Under the pieces are notes generated by a model. That model did no database searches and was not told the origin of the DNA. It was given only the letters and a program-made list of their open reading frames with translations. Source: Cohnella lubricantis (lineage in GTDB: Bacteria; Bacillota; Bacilli; Paenibacillales; Paenibacillaceae). From it: a DNA stretch of 64,000 nt. Made by a program: the position numbers and the translations under genes. Position 1 is the first letter of the stretch. Each line of letters opens with the position of its first letter. Positions 43,805-53,137 of this stretch are shown piece by piece. The stretch is from positions 27,006-91,005 of the forward strand of contig NZ_JACJVN010000013.1 in assembly GCF_014212015.1 (NCBI RefSeq), written 5' to 3'.

Positions 43805-45874
43805 TTACTGAATGCGCTGAAGCTGTTCGTAGTAAACGGACATCTGGTGCAAGCTGACGATGACGAGCGGAATGACCAGATAGCCGAAAATGAGGGCCAT
43901 CATCGGCGCAAACCCGATACATTTTCCCCAGCCTGCCTTTTGCTCGATCAATTGCTCGTACTCCTGTTTGCGCTGCTCCTGCGCGTAAGCCTGTTCCGAC
44001 TCCAGGTCGTCGAACGCTTCCCGAATCGGCAAACTTTGCGCCGCCAGTTCCAGCTTTTCGACCGTGCGGACGAACGGCACAAACGGCGCATCCTCTTTCA
44101 GCTGCGCCAGCGCCTGATCCGCGCCCTGTTCGAAATGGAGCAAGCAGTTTTGCAGCGGCTCCTTGAAAACGCGGGCAAACTGTTCCATCCAGATGAGCAG
44201 ATGCTCGACCGACATCCGGTCCAGATCCGCCAGCATGGCGATGACGGCTTGCAGCTGATCCACTTCATGCTTCATCTCCATCTGCCGCATGCGCCGCTGG
44301 AACATCCGAACGCCGACCGGCATGGCGTAGCCGCCCCATCCCGCGAGAGCGGCGAGGAGCGCTTCCCACCACTTCACATAATGATTGTCCAGCTTCGTGA
44401 GCTTGCCCATAATTCGCCGAGCCGCGGCGCGAAGCTGATCGTCTTGATTCGCCGTCGGCGTTTCGCTGCGGAGCAGGTCCGTCACCGTTTCTTCGGTGCG
44501 ATGCTTCACCTCCTTTACGCGATCGATGATGCGGCGATCGAGCGCCGCCGCCTCGCGCGCCTTGGCTTCCTCCTCCGGCGAAAGTTGGCCGAACAGGATG
44601 CCCGGCTTTACCGGCGCATACAGGATTTGATGCCGGCTTGCGGCATGAAGCGCCATAAACATCCCGAGCACAGCCAGAAAAGCCATGCCACCCGCCACGA
44701 TGCGCTGCACATTGAGCCATTCCAGACGAAGCGGCGATGCGGTGTCTTTAAGCAGCTTGACCATGCGGTCAGCTTCCCGGGAACCGGGGGCGGGACCGAA
44801 ACGATGCACAAGCCAGCGCATCCAAGGCCATTCGTAAACCCGTTTCTCCCATCTTTTTCGGCCGGTTGGTTTTGGACCCGCGTCCAGTTCCTGAATGTTC
44901 CGCAGCAGAACGTAGGACAGCCATACGACCGCCATCAGGCCGATTTTCACGATCCAGCCGGTCGTGCTCGCATAAAAGGCGTCCATGGCCGGAAAGTAAT
45001 GGCTGGCCCAAGCTTCGATCGGCCGGGTAAACAGCAGCGGCAACAGCGCGATGGCGGTCAGTCCTTGCAACAGGAAACTGAGGCGCTCGCGGCGCAGCAG
45101 TTCCAGATTCAGTTCGGTCGCAAGCTTCCCGAGCGCCTTCAAGTACACGGAACCGGTTGCGGTTCGTTTGTCGCCGTATTCCTTCACCAGATGCGACAGC
45201 CCGGCCAAGCCCTGCAAATAGCGGTTCGGCGCGCTCTCGATATACTGCGCCAGCCGCTGCTCGGCGTCGCTTGCCGTGAGTACTTCGTATATTTCGTGTC
45301 CGTGCAGCGCCATCTCATACGACGCGCCGTCCGCCGTTTCATAAATGGCTTCTTCCACCATGCCGTGACGATGATAATGATGACGCACATCCGAAAAAAA
45401 ATGCCGTAGTTGCCGAAGCAATCGCGTCTCCAGCCGATGGACCAGATTGTCCGAAAGGATTCCGTGGCCAACCCAAAAGCCGATGCCAATCATGCCGAGC
45501 GCGGCCGGGTCGCGCACGCCGATAGCCAGCGGAACAGCCGCCGCGAGCAGCACGCCCCATATGAGGAGCGCCGACTTCATCGTCTCCAGCCGCAGCTTCC
45601 ATTCGTCGCCAAGCTGGAGAATGGTCATTCGTTTGCGAAGTTGGTGCAAATAAGCGCGTAGAATCGGTACGCGTTCGCATAGGCGATACAACTGCTGCAA
45701 CACGCTATGCAGCGCTTGCTTCTTACGGGCTTTGCCCGGTTTGCGCAGCGCTTCATACCGCCGAACGGCCTCCACGTCCGAACCGTGGCGGGATACCCAT
45801 TGAAATGCCGCCACCATCGCGAGGAACAGCACCGTCGCTGCGCCCAGCAATAGAGACAGCCATTCAAGTTTCAT
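43805..45874 (-). CDS. Fused TadB/TadC-like membrane platform protein
   Basis: 689 residues with about eight membrane segments and two type-II-secretion-F-like halves: the first around RLLRQLRHFFSDVRHHYHRHGMVEEAIYE, the second around DQLQAVIAMLADLDRMSVEHLLIWMEQFARVF. In Tad/Flp systems TadB and TadC are separate platform proteins beside the ATPase; here they seem to be joined. ATG 45874 follows GGGGGG by six bases and overlaps the CpaF-like stop by 11 bases. Confidence 0.75.
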   Translation of the reverse strand: MKLEWLSLLLGAATVLFLAMVAAFQWVSRHGSDVEAVRRYEALRKPGKARKKQALHSVLQQLYRLCERVPILRAYLHQLRKRMTILQLGDEWKLRLETMKSALLIWGVLLAAAVPLAIGVRDPAALGMIGIGFWVGHGILSDNLVHRLETRLLRQLRHFFSDVRHHYHRHGMVEEAIYETADGASYEMALHGHEIYEVLTASDAEQRLAQYIESAPNRYLQGLAGLSHLVKEYGDKRTATGSVYLKALGKLATELNLELLRRERLSFLLQGLTAIALLPLLFTRPIEAWASHYFPAMDAFYASTTGWIVKIGLMAVVWLSYVLLRNIQELDAGPKPTGRKRWEKRVYEWPWMRWLVHRFGPAPGSREADRMVKLLKDTASPLRLEWLNVQRIVAGGMAFLAVLGMFMALHAASRHQILYAPVKPGILFGQLSPEEEAKAREAAALDRRIIDRVKEVKHRTEETVTDLLRSETPTANQDDQLRAAARRIMGKLTKLDNHYVKWWEALLAALAGWGGYAMPVGVRMFQRRMRQMEMKHEVDQLQAVIAMLADLDRMSVEHLLIWMEQFARVFKEPLQNCLLHFEQGADQALAQLKEDAPFVPFVRTVEKLELAAQSLPIREAFDDLESEQAYAQEQRKQEYEQLIEQKAGWGKCIGFAPMMALIFGYLVIPLVIVSLHQMSVYYEQLQRIQ

Positions 45875-47735
45875 CGCCATCCCCCCAATAAACCGCCAAA
45901 AACGCTTCGAACGCCGCCTGGTCCGGCCCGGCGAGGCATGCGGCGATTTCCTTGCGGCTTCGCTCGGACAACGGATGAACAGCGACATAGCGTCCGTCGC
46001 GGTATTCGATAACGTTCCGCGCGACGTATAGCGGGCGGTCCGTCGAGCGGCGGAAATATTCCAGCATCGTCTCCATGAACGCCGTCATTTTCTCCTCGGT
46101 CGTCGTTTTGTAGCGGAACGTCTCCGGGTAGGCTGTTTCCTGCTCCAACGGGACGCATTCGGTAATTCGTTCGATGTAGCGATGTCCGTCCGCGTCCCGC
46201 CTGAGGTGAATGTCGAAGTTGATGACGCTCACGACCTGCTGCTCCGCCACTTTTTCGTTCGTAAACACCCCTGTCTTCAGCAACGAGTTGCGCAGCGAAT
46301 AGACGAGATCGCGGAACGTTTTGGCATGATGCGTAAACAAGGTGAACAGCGAAGCGACCTGCGCCATCTGCACCATCCAGGCCGCAACCGGGTCGGTCGC
46401 CACTTCTCCCAAAATATTGACCGAGCCGTCCGTTTTTTTCTGGATGTCCAGACCGTCCTGCCCGGAGATCGTTTCGGTTTCCCGCAAGCTTAAAATGTTG
46501 CGTTCCCGGTATATTTTCCGAAGTTGAAGCTCAAAGCTCATTTCCTGCACCCGGATCGGCAAGATGGCTGGAATGTAGTGCACCATGGCCATCAAGAGCG
46601 TCGTTTTGCCGCTGCCCTGCGCGCCGGTAATGGCCGTAATGCGCTCGCCCATGACGAGATATCGGATCAGCCCAATGGGAAGCTCAGCGTTGTCGTCCTG
46701 GATCAATTGTTCCAGCGTGGCGTTTTGCACATCGAATTTGCGCACAAAAAAAGCCCACGATTCGCTGAACCGGGGGCGCAGCACGACGACGCGGGAGCCA
46801 TCGGCCATTTCGTTCACCTTGAAGCCGTTCGCCTCAGACAATTGGCCGGGTAAGTTATGTTTGTACACGTTCTGGCACACGCGTCTCAGTTCTTCCTCCG
46901 AGCCGAAGGACAGGAAGCTCAAATGAATAGATTTCCCTTTATAAAACAGCCATACGCTGTCATGCGACCTCGGCACCTCGGAAAGCTGCGCTTCCTCCTC
47001 CAGGCTCCATTCGCCTTCCCACATCGAGGGCGGGATGCCGGAGACGCCCCCCGATACGCCGTCGATTTTCATGTCGCGGATTTCGTCGATGACGCTAAAC
47101 CCTTTGTACTGCTGGTAGATCCGCTGCACAACGATCTGCGTTTTGTCCCCGGCAGACAGCCTGCGCGCTTCCTGCTTGTAAATATCGCGAATTTCGTCGG
47201 CGGTAATCCGGTACGACTCAGTCTCTTCGCCTTCCAGGCTCCGTTTGGGGCGGTCCAGCTCATATTTGCGGATCAGTTCGTCCAGCGCTTTCAAACGATG
47301 TTGTTTCTTAAACAGAAAGAGCAGGATATCAAACTGATCTTGCGATGTGAGCGCCTGCGGGTCGTCAAACGGCAGTAGGCGATTCAGATTATTGTCGTCC
47401 AGATGGTAGCGCTGTTCGAGTAAATCAGCGATTACCTGCTTCACATACGCCTTGTCCCGCAAATCTCCGGACGTGCAGCCCCGCAGCGCTTTTTTCAATT
47501 CTGCCCGCTTGTTTTTGCGGCGCCGGTATTCTTCTTCCGACAAGCCGAAGTCGATCAGGTTGCTGCTCGTCATCTCGTGCAGTGCCTCTTTCACAAACGC
47601 GGTCATCGCTTCCAGCGTATAGACCGGTTTTTCGTCCGGCTGCTCCGGCAAGCGGCGGCTCATGCGCAAATAGAGCAGGACGCCGATCGCGATAAGGATG
47701 CCCGCCAGAAGCAAAGCGTTCAGCGCGAACATCAT
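45864..47735 (-). CDS. CpaF/TadA-type secretion ATPase
   Basis: 623 residues. The C-terminal half is a type II/IV secretion ATPase: Walker A GAQGSGKTT near 371, an Asp-box-like stretch RETETISGQDGL, and the Walker-B-like SVNILGEV. The N-terminus carries a membrane helix (LNALLLAGILIAIGVLLYL), unusual for CpaF, then a helical domain of about 200 residues. It should drive assembly of the pilin-like subunits. Its ATG overlaps the stop of the MinD-like gene. Confidence 0.85.
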   Translation of the reverse strand: MMFALNALLLAGILIAIGVLLYLRMSRRLPEQPDEKPVYTLEAMTAFVKEALHEMTSSNLIDFGLSEEEYRRRKNKRAELKKALRGCTSGDLRDKAYVKQVIADLLEQRYHLDDNNLNRLLPFDDPQALTSQDQFDILLFLFKKQHRLKALDELIRKYELDRPKRSLEGEETESYRITADEIRDIYKQEARRLSAGDKTQIVVQRIYQQYKGFSVIDEIRDMKIDGVSGGVSGIPPSMWEGEWSLEEEAQLSEVPRSHDSVWLFYKGKSIHLSFLSFGSEEELRRVCQNVYKHNLPGQLSEANGFKVNEMADGSRVVVLRPRFSESWAFFVRKFDVQNATLEQLIQDDNAELPIGLIRYLVMGERITAITGAQGSGKTTLLMAMVHYIPAILPIRVQEMSFELQLRKIYRERNILSLRETETISGQDGLDIQKKTDGSVNILGEVATDPVAAWMVQMAQVASLFTLFTHHAKTFRDLVYSLRNSLLKTGVFTNEKVAEQQVVSVINFDIHLRRDADGHRYIERITECVPLEQETAYPETFRYKTTTEEKMTAFMETMLEYFRRSTDRPLYVARNVIEYRDGRYVAVHPLSERSRKEIAACLAGPDQAAFEAFLAVYWGDGDET

Positions 47736-48577
47736 CGGTCATCGTCCTCCTTCCCGCCGAAAAGAGGCTTGTTCAGTCCGACGTTGTTGATGAGCGCCTG
47801 CGCCAATGCCCGCACCTGTTGCATAAAGGGATAGTTTTCATGACCGCGCGGCACTTGTCGGTTGCGAAATAGAAAACGGACGGCTTCTCCTTGTTGGGTC
47901 GCATCCAGCCAGCCCGTATTATGGACAATCGGGTACGCAGACTCCCGCCGATGGAATTGGCGCTTGATATTCTTAACGGTCAAAGCGGAGCGAGGATCGT
48001 ATTGTCCGAATACAAGCAAATGCTTCCGGTCGGACTGAAGCTGCGCCTCCAGCGACGGAAAGACCTGCTCCAGCTTGAGCCCGTTTTGCGGCAGACAGAC
48101 GACCAGCAAATCCGCCTGACGCAGCAACGCCTGTGTCCACGCCGACAGGTTGCCGCTTCCGCCGTCCACCAATACCAGATCGTAAGCGCGCCTTGTCAGT
48201 TCCAGAAGGGGCACAAGCCATTCCTGTGCGGCGGAAACAAACGATGCATCCGGCTTGTTCGATCCCGGAAGGATGTCGAGTCGGTCGGCGAGCAGCGGCA
48301 GCGTGTAATCCCGCAACCTGTTCGGTTCCAGCTTGCGGTTTTGCAAAAGCCTGAGCAGCGCGTCGATGCCAGCGTCAGACGGGGCGTCCGTTTTATTTAT
48401 CCAGGATCGCCTCGGGTAAAAGCCGCGTTCAATGGCAGCATATTCGCTTTGCAAATGCCCAAGCAACAAAAGGCGCGAGGAGTATTCCAATCCGAGCAGC
48501 GCCGCGGCGGCAATCAGGTTGCTCGTCGTACCGGCCTGTCCCGGTACCGGACTCCAAAACACCACGGTAAAACCCAT
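47732..48577 (-). CDS. MinD/CpaE-like P-loop protein with degenerate Walker A
   Basis: 281 residues of the MinD/ParA superfamily. The P-loop reads SPVPGQAGTTSN, lacking the usual Lys pair of KGGxGKT, so nucleotide hydrolysis is doubtful. The strand LVLVDGGSGNLSAW and the motif LLVVCLPQNGLKLEQVF are typical of the CpaE/TadZ branch that localises Tad machines. AAAGGAG precedes the ATG. Overlaps the CpaF-like gene by four bases. Confidence 0.75.
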   Translation of the reverse strand: MGFTVVFWSPVPGQAGTTSNLIAAAALLGLEYSSRLLLLGHLQSEYAAIERGFYPRRSWINKTDAPSDAGIDALLRLLQNRKLEPNRLRDYTLPLLADRLDILPGSNKPDASFVSAAQEWLVPLLELTRRAYDLVLVDGGSGNLSAWTQALLRQADLLVVCLPQNGLKLEQVFPSLEAQLQSDRKHLLVFGQYDPRSALTVKNIKRQFHRRESAYPIVHNTGWLDATQQGEAVRFLFRNRQVPRGHENYPFMQQVRALAQALINNVGLNKPLFGGKEDDDR

Positions 48578-48610
48578 TGCTTCATCTCCTTTCGTGCAAC
48601 ATTACCGAAT

Positions 48611-49318
48611 TTATGCGCGCCTTCGGGATCGCGCCCATGCCCGCCGGGCGGTTTTGGCATCGCAATCAAACAACTGTTGCAGCATGTCCAGCACGTTCCG
48701 GCGATACGTCCCGGACAGCCGCCTGATGTCAATGCGGCCATGATGCTGGTTGTCCAGTTCGACCGACATATCCCGTTCATCCAGCGGAAAGCGGAACACG
48801 GTGTCCTCCCAACGTATCGCCTGCTGCGGCAGCAGCGAATCGATATACGACTCGAGTATGGCGATCTGCAGAGTGGGAGCAATCAGTCTGTAAAACGAAA
48901 GCGGCTGACCTTCCGCTTCGTGAAGGCACAGCCGCTGCATCAGCTCCGCGTTTTTATGCATGCTGAGCCGGCTCAAATTGCTGCACCAAACCCGCTTGTC
49001 GTAGCCCGGCAACTCCAGTCCTTTCACAAATTCGGTGTGATCGGTGTCGAGCAGCATGACATCGTATGCCGCTTCGCCTCCGGCTTGAAGCAGGGAACGT
49101 TCCAATTGCGCTGGCGTGATGAGCCCGGTCGCCACATCGATGCCTTCAAACTCCCGCAGCGAATCGCCGAATTCTACTTGCGGCAAATAGCCTTGCATGG
49201 ACTGGGCAAGGGTGGAATCCACGATCAACACCTTTCGCTCCATCGCCGTGAGCAGCTTGCCCAGCACAAGGAGCAGGTGGCTTTTGTCCGGCGCGCCGAA
49301 AAACACGACTTTTTTCAT
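48611..49318 (-). CDS. P-loop-fold protein without a P-loop, TadZ-like
   Basis: 235 residues from ATG 49318 (AAGGAGG close upstream). The start KKVVFFGAPDKSHLLLVLGKLL and later YDVMLLDTDHTEFVKGL have the beta-strand pattern of MinD/CpaE proteins, but no GKT/S motif remains. It probably pairs with the MinD-like protein downstream as a localisation or regulatory subunit (inference). Confidence 0.6.
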   Translation of the reverse strand: MKKVVFFGAPDKSHLLLVLGKLLTAMERKVLIVDSTLAQSMQGYLPQVEFGDSLREFEGIDVATGLITPAQLERSLLQAGGEAAYDVMLLDTDHTEFVKGLELPGYDKRVWCSNLSRLSMHKNAELMQRLCLHEAEGQPLSFYRLIAPTLQIAILESYIDSLLPQQAIRWEDTVFRFPLDERDMSVELDNQHHGRIDIRRLSGTYRRNVLDMLQQLFDCDAKTARRAWARSRRRA

Positions 49319-49329
49319 GACGGCCTCCT

Positions 49330-50451
49330 TCACTGATTAAAAATGTGCTCCAGTTTATCCACTTTTGCAGGCTCTTCAGACGGCGAAACTGGTGCCGGAT
49401 CTGTCGAAACAGATGGTGTAGGCTCCACGGACGCTTCCGGCCGATTCTCATTCGTCGTTGTCGGAATGGAAGGGGAGGGCAGCGGCTGCGCAGCTGGCGG
49501 TTCTTGGTCGACCGTAGCCGTTGCGCCTGCCGGTGGCGGCGATGGGGTCGCCTCATGCATGGCATTGCCTTGTTGTGTGACAATCCGTTCGTTTTGCAGT
49601 TGTTGCTGAACCGTTACGCTGCCGCTCGTTACGCGCAGTTTGTCCGACTCGCTCATCGCCTTCAGATTGTCATCAAGTGTCGTTCGCAGTTGGCGGGCAA
49701 GCTCGGTTGTCGCTTTTTCGAGCAGGTTCGGATCATGTTCCATCAAATCGAGCACCTTCGGATTGGCGGGATAATTGACTACCGCCGATTCCTGCAAGCC
49801 CGGCTCGATGTAGGGCAGGGCATACAGCCGCGCGCCTTGCAAGTAGGCATCGATGATCGCGCTTGAAGTCCGTAATATATCCAGCTCGTTCATTTCCAGC
49901 CAGATGACATTGCCGGACAACTCCCGCGCCTTCTTCTTCGCCAGCAAGACAAAATCCTCGCCAGTCGGGAAGTTGATTCGCACGTCGATGTACTGTCCCT
50001 TTTGCAGATTGGAGGGAAGCTGAATGACATGAAACTCCTGCACACGCAAATCCTTGGGGATCGGCGCGCTCTCGTACAGCATGGAAGGCATCAACGGCGT
50101 GCCTGGCTGTAATTCGATTTTGGCGCTTTTGCCGATGACCGCATTCTGATCGGTAATCATCCCTTGCGGCACCAGATTCGCAGGCATCGGGACAGACTTG
50201 AGGTCTTCCGCCTTCACCGTGTCACCGGCAGGAATGGTGCGCGCCACAGTCCAAACGCTTCTGCGCAATTGTTCCTTTATCGATTTCAGTTCTTCGATTT
50301 GTTTTTCATAATGTTCCTTCATTTGCTGCTGTTTCTGCTCTTGCTCTGATTGCTTTATCAGAGAATAAATGGCCGCAGCCACAAGTAAACAAACGCTTAC
50401 GGCAATCGCGGCGATAATAAGCGTCTTGCGGTGCCGATACGTCCACGACAT
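49330..50451 (-). CDS. CpaB/RcpC-like SAF-domain protein
   Basis: 373 residues. One N-terminal membrane helix (LIIAAIAVSVCLLVAAAIYSLI), a coiled coil (about 35-62), then the SAF domain (VARTIPAGDTVKAEDLKSVPMPANLVP; IGKSAKIELQPGTPLMPSML) typical of Tad/Flp assembly proteins. The C-terminal 100 residues are rich in Pro, Ser and Thr and may cross the cell wall. First gene of the Tad-like block. Confidence 0.8.
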   Translation of the reverse strand: MSWTYRHRKTLIIAAIAVSVCLLVAAAIYSLIKQSEQEQKQQQMKEHYEKQIEELKSIKEQLRRSVWTVARTIPAGDTVKAEDLKSVPMPANLVPQGMITDQNAVIGKSAKIELQPGTPLMPSMLYESAPIPKDLRVQEFHVIQLPSNLQKGQYIDVRINFPTGEDFVLLAKKKARELSGNVIWLEMNELDILRTSSAIIDAYLQGARLYALPYIEPGLQESAVVNYPANPKVLDLMEHDPNLLEKATTELARQLRTTLDDNLKAMSESDKLRVTSGSVTVQQQLQNERIVTQQGNAMHEATPSPPPAGATATVDQEPPAAQPLPSPSIPTTTNENRPEASVEPTPSVSTDPAPVSPSEEPAKVDKLEHIFNQ

Positions 50452-50498
50452 CGCTCACGTCTCCTTTCAAACCGAGATTGAAGTGCTATCGAATGTCT

Positions 50499-51107
50499 TT
50501 ACCGGGCTTCGTCACGGCGCTTCGGCTTTTGCTGGGTTACAGCCTGATGCTGCTCCAGTTTTTCTCGCGCCCATGCTGGCATATGCTCCGGTTTTATCAG
50601 ACCCATAAAATCCTCCCGATTCCAGCGGGACTCCTCTCCGGAATACAGATTTAACACATAGACGGCGCGACCTCGGGAATAGGCAGAGGTGCCAAAACCG
50701 CTTAACGCCAGCACAAGCTGATTGACTGCGGTACGATATTCGGGACGCAGCCGTTCCGGCCGAATGACAACAACCTGGTTGTCTATGCGCATGTCTTCAC
50801 GAATCGGCTGACATTCTGCCTGAGTAAGGGTAGTTAGGGGCACCATGACGCTTGCCCGTTCATCTTTGAGATCCTCCAGTTCCCATTGCACACGGGAGAT
50901 GAAGTCATTCATGGCCTCAAGATAATCTGCGCTGGCCGCAATCGCGTAAAATTGCTCGACACCCAAAGAATTGTTTCGGGTGCAGGTACAAACCATATAC
51001 GGACGTTCGGCATTGGATTCGTCAATGCCAAGCAATACTTCCACCTTCCCGATGGAGATGGCCTGATAAACTTCATAATTGTCCACCATTCGTTTCAATT
51101 CTTCCAT
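50499..51107 (-). CDS. Unknown soluble protein upstream of the Tad-like block
   Basis: 202 residues from ATG 51107, with GAGG seven bases upstream. No signal peptide or membrane segment. The region KVEVLLGIDESNAERPYMVCTCTRNNSLGVEQFYAIAASADYLEAM looks like an alpha/beta domain. Family unknown. It overlaps the preceding small gene by 35 bases and is 47 bases from the CpaB-like gene, so it is probably part of that operon. Confidence 0.65.
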   Translation of the reverse strand: MEELKRMVDNYEVYQAISIGKVEVLLGIDESNAERPYMVCTCTRNNSLGVEQFYAIAASADYLEAMNDFISRVQWELEDLKDERASVMVPLTTLTQAECQPIREDMRIDNQVVVIRPERLRPEYRTAVNQLVLALSGFGTSAYSRGRAVYVLNLYSGEESRWNREDFMGLIKPEHMPAWAREKLEQHQAVTQQKPKRRDEAR

Positions 51108-51303
51108 CGTCCATCCTCTTTTCCTGGATCGTTGCGATCTTCCTTCGTTCTCCGACCCGATTAGATTGACCGGCTTCGCGAGGCTTCTTGTTTCGCGTTT
51201 GCGGCTCCTCGGTTTCATCCTCCGAAACTTCAATGCGGTTGAAACCCGGCTTTTCTTGCATCAGGCGTTCATACTGACGACGCCTCCCTTTCGTAAAATA
51301 CAT
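51073..51303 (-). CDS. Small basic mobile-element protein
   Basis: 76 residues starting MYFTKGRRRQYERLMQEKPGF; GGGGAGG precedes the ATG. The N-terminus is strongly basic, the rest charged and probably disordered. It opens the operon that leads into the Tad-like genes and overlaps the following gene. A terminator (51331-51360) separates it from parB. Function unknown. Confidence 0.6.
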   Translation of the reverse strand: MYFTKGRRRQYERLMQEKPGFNRIEVSEDETEEPQTRNKKPREAGQSNRVGERRKIATIQEKRMDDGRIETNGGQL

Positions 51304-51330
51304 GTATATCGCCTCCCCAAAAATGGGCAT

Positions 51331-51360
51331 AAAAAAGCTCTCCGACTAAGGGGAGAGTGC
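51331..51360 (-). terminator. Terminator after parAB
   Basis: On the minus strand CTCTCC pairs with GGAGAG, followed by six T (51336-51331). It lies 34 bases beyond the parB stop and isolates parAB from the Tad-like operon. Confidence 0.75.
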
Positions 51361-51393
51361 TGCCGAACAGGATCGCCCTGTTTCAGATACAGG

Positions 51394-52341
51394 TTAACGT
51401 TCCTGTTCCCGTTGCCGTTTTTTATACCAGCTTTCCAGTAGTTGTACGATCAGGTCTTCCTTTTGCTTTTCGGTGAAGTCCCTCGGAAAGAAACGGTCGA
51501 TCCGCTCGCGCCGAATGGTCATCTTTTCTTTCTGGTTCGGCTTCTCCTCTGTGAGAATCGAGAAGATGACATCCACGTTAAGCCGCCCGTCCTGACTCAG
51601 TTTTTTCATGCGCTGCGCCTGCGCCAGCGAAGGCGTGCAGTCCTCGGACTGCATCGTTTCGTACAGGGCTTTCTGTTCTTCTTCGGCCAAGTATGAAAGT
51701 TCTACGGCCGGATTGAAGGCGATCCGTTTATCGTCTACCATTTCGAGAATGAAGGGGGTTAGTTCGGTAAGACGGATATAGCGCTGGATTTGATTGCGAC
51801 TTTCCCCTGCCTGATCTGCCAAAATTTCAACTGAATATTTGCCTCGTAAATCCTGCCCAACTTGGGTAGAATTTTCTTTACTCGGTCTGCCCGCCTGTCT
51901 TTTCATCGCCTCCAACTTCATCTTATAGGCGAATGCTTTCTCGCTTGGCGCAATATTTTCCCGTTGCAGGTTGCTGTCCACCATAATGATCGTCGCCTGA
52001 TCGTCGTCCAGTTCGCGGACGATGCAGGGCATCGTTTCTCTGCCTGCCAATTCGCTCGCTTTTTTACGACGATGTCCGGCTACCATTTCATAGCCGCCGT
52101 CCGCCTTCGGACGAACCAGGCCGGGAACAAGAACGCCGTATTGCTTTACGCTGTCCGCCATTTCCAGCATCGCTTCATCCGCCTTCACCTTAAACGGGTG
52201 GCCGGGAAAATCGCTGATTTCAGATAAAGGGATGTCCAACACTTTTTCCCGCTTTTCATCGGCGCGGCTCTCCTCGGTGGAGAATAAATCAGCGACTGTG
52301 GTCAGTTTGATGCTGGCGCGCATGTCGTCTTTCGCTGCCAA
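51394..52341 (-). CDS. parB: ParB-like partition/nucleoid-occlusion-type protein
   Basis: 315 residues. The N-terminal ParB/Srx domain contains HPFKVKADEAMLEMADSVKQYG and the CTPase-type box MVAGHRRKKASELAG; a KorB-like helix-turn-helix (SVEILADQAGESRNQIQRYIRL) follows. The TTG at 52341 is preferred because AAGGAGGT lies eight bases upstream; it overlaps parA by 53 bases. With ParA it should partition the excised circular form of the element. No parS-like repeat was recognised. Confidence 0.88.
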   Translation of the reverse strand: MAAKDDMRASIKLTTVADLFSTEESRADEKREKVLDIPLSEISDFPGHPFKVKADEAMLEMADSVKQYGVLVPGLVRPKADGGYEMVAGHRRKKASELAGRETMPCIVRELDDDQATIIMVDSNLQRENIAPSEKAFAYKMKLEAMKRQAGRPSKENSTQVGQDLRGKYSVEILADQAGESRNQIQRYIRLTELTPFILEMVDDKRIAFNPAVELSYLAEEEQKALYETMQSEDCTPSLAQAQRMKKLSQDGRLNVDVIFSILTEEKPNQKEKMTIRRERIDRFFPRDFTEKQKEDLIVQLLESWYKKRQREQER

Positions 52342-53116
52342 TGCTCTGCACCTCCTTCGTAAAGGCGGCATACGCTTTTGCCGTTTGACCATTGGGGTCA
52401 TGAGCATAAATGCTTTTTCCCTTGGCGCTCGTTTCCGCCGCGCGAACGGATAAGGGAATTTCGGTGTTGAACACGCGCAGCTTGTCGCCGTAGTCGCGCC
52501 GAAGAACAAAGGAAATGTCTTTGGCAAATTTCGTCCGGCTGTCTACCATCGTGAGCAGCACGCCGTCCAAAACCAACTTCGGATTGATCTGCCTGCGCAC
52601 ACGGGCAATCGTCTGCAAAAGTTGGGTCATTCCTTTAGCCGGCAAATAATGCGCCTGTACAGGAATAATCACGCTGTCTGCCGCAGCCAGCGCATTGATG
52701 GTCAACATGCCCAAACTCGGCATGCAATCGATCAGCACGTAATCGTAGTCGGCTTTAACGGAATCGATGTACGAACGCAAAATCGTTTCTCTGCTCATCG
52801 TATTGACGAGCGATACCTCGACAGCGGACAATTCAATATTGCCTGGCATCAGGTCAACGCCTTCATGGTGATGCAAAATACCTTCCCGCGCTTCATAGGA
52901 TTCTTCCAGCATCGTCTTCGCCAGCAATGTCGCCAAAGATACCGACAAATTATCCGGTTCGTGGAAACCTAACGAATCCGTCAGATTGCCTTGTGCGTCC
53001 GCATCAACCAGTAAAACCTTTTTCCCATCGGCTGCCAAACCGATCCCCAGATTGACCGCCGTTGTGGTCTTGCCCACGCCGCCTTTCTGATTGGCGAGGG
53101 CGATCACCTTGGTCAT
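52289..53116 (-). CDS. parA: ParA-family partition ATPase
   Basis: 275 residues. Deviant Walker A QKGGVGKTTT (10-19), Walker A' VDADAQGNLT, and Walker B VLIDCMPSLG place it with plasmid-type ParA/Soj without an N-terminal helix-turn-helix. AAAGGAG precedes the ATG. Its leader contains a strong terminator-like hairpin (53138-53184) only 21 bases upstream of the start, so expression is probably controlled by attenuation. Confidence 0.93.
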   Translation of the reverse strand: MTKVIALANQKGGVGKTTTAVNLGIGLAADGKKVLLVDADAQGNLTDSLGFHEPDNLSVSLATLLAKTMLEESYEAREGILHHHEGVDLMPGNIELSAVEVSLVNTMSRETILRSYIDSVKADYDYVLIDCMPSLGMLTINALAAADSVIIPVQAHYLPAKGMTQLLQTIARVRRQINPKLVLDGVLLTMVDSRTKFAKDISFVLRRDYGDKLRVFNTEIPLSVRAAETSAKGKSIYAHDPNGQTAKAYAAFTKEVQSIGSERRHARQHQTDHSR

Positions 53117-53137
53117 CTTACACTTCTCCTTTCATGC

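Noticed and set aside
43577..45409. 610-residue open frame on the plus strand
   Set aside because: Lies wholly antisense to the TadB/C-like gene, Arg/His/Gln-rich, with no domain; a shadow of a GC-rich gene.
47891..49336. 481-residue plus-strand open frame
   Set aside because: Antisense to the two MinD-like genes; composition typical of an antisense shadow.
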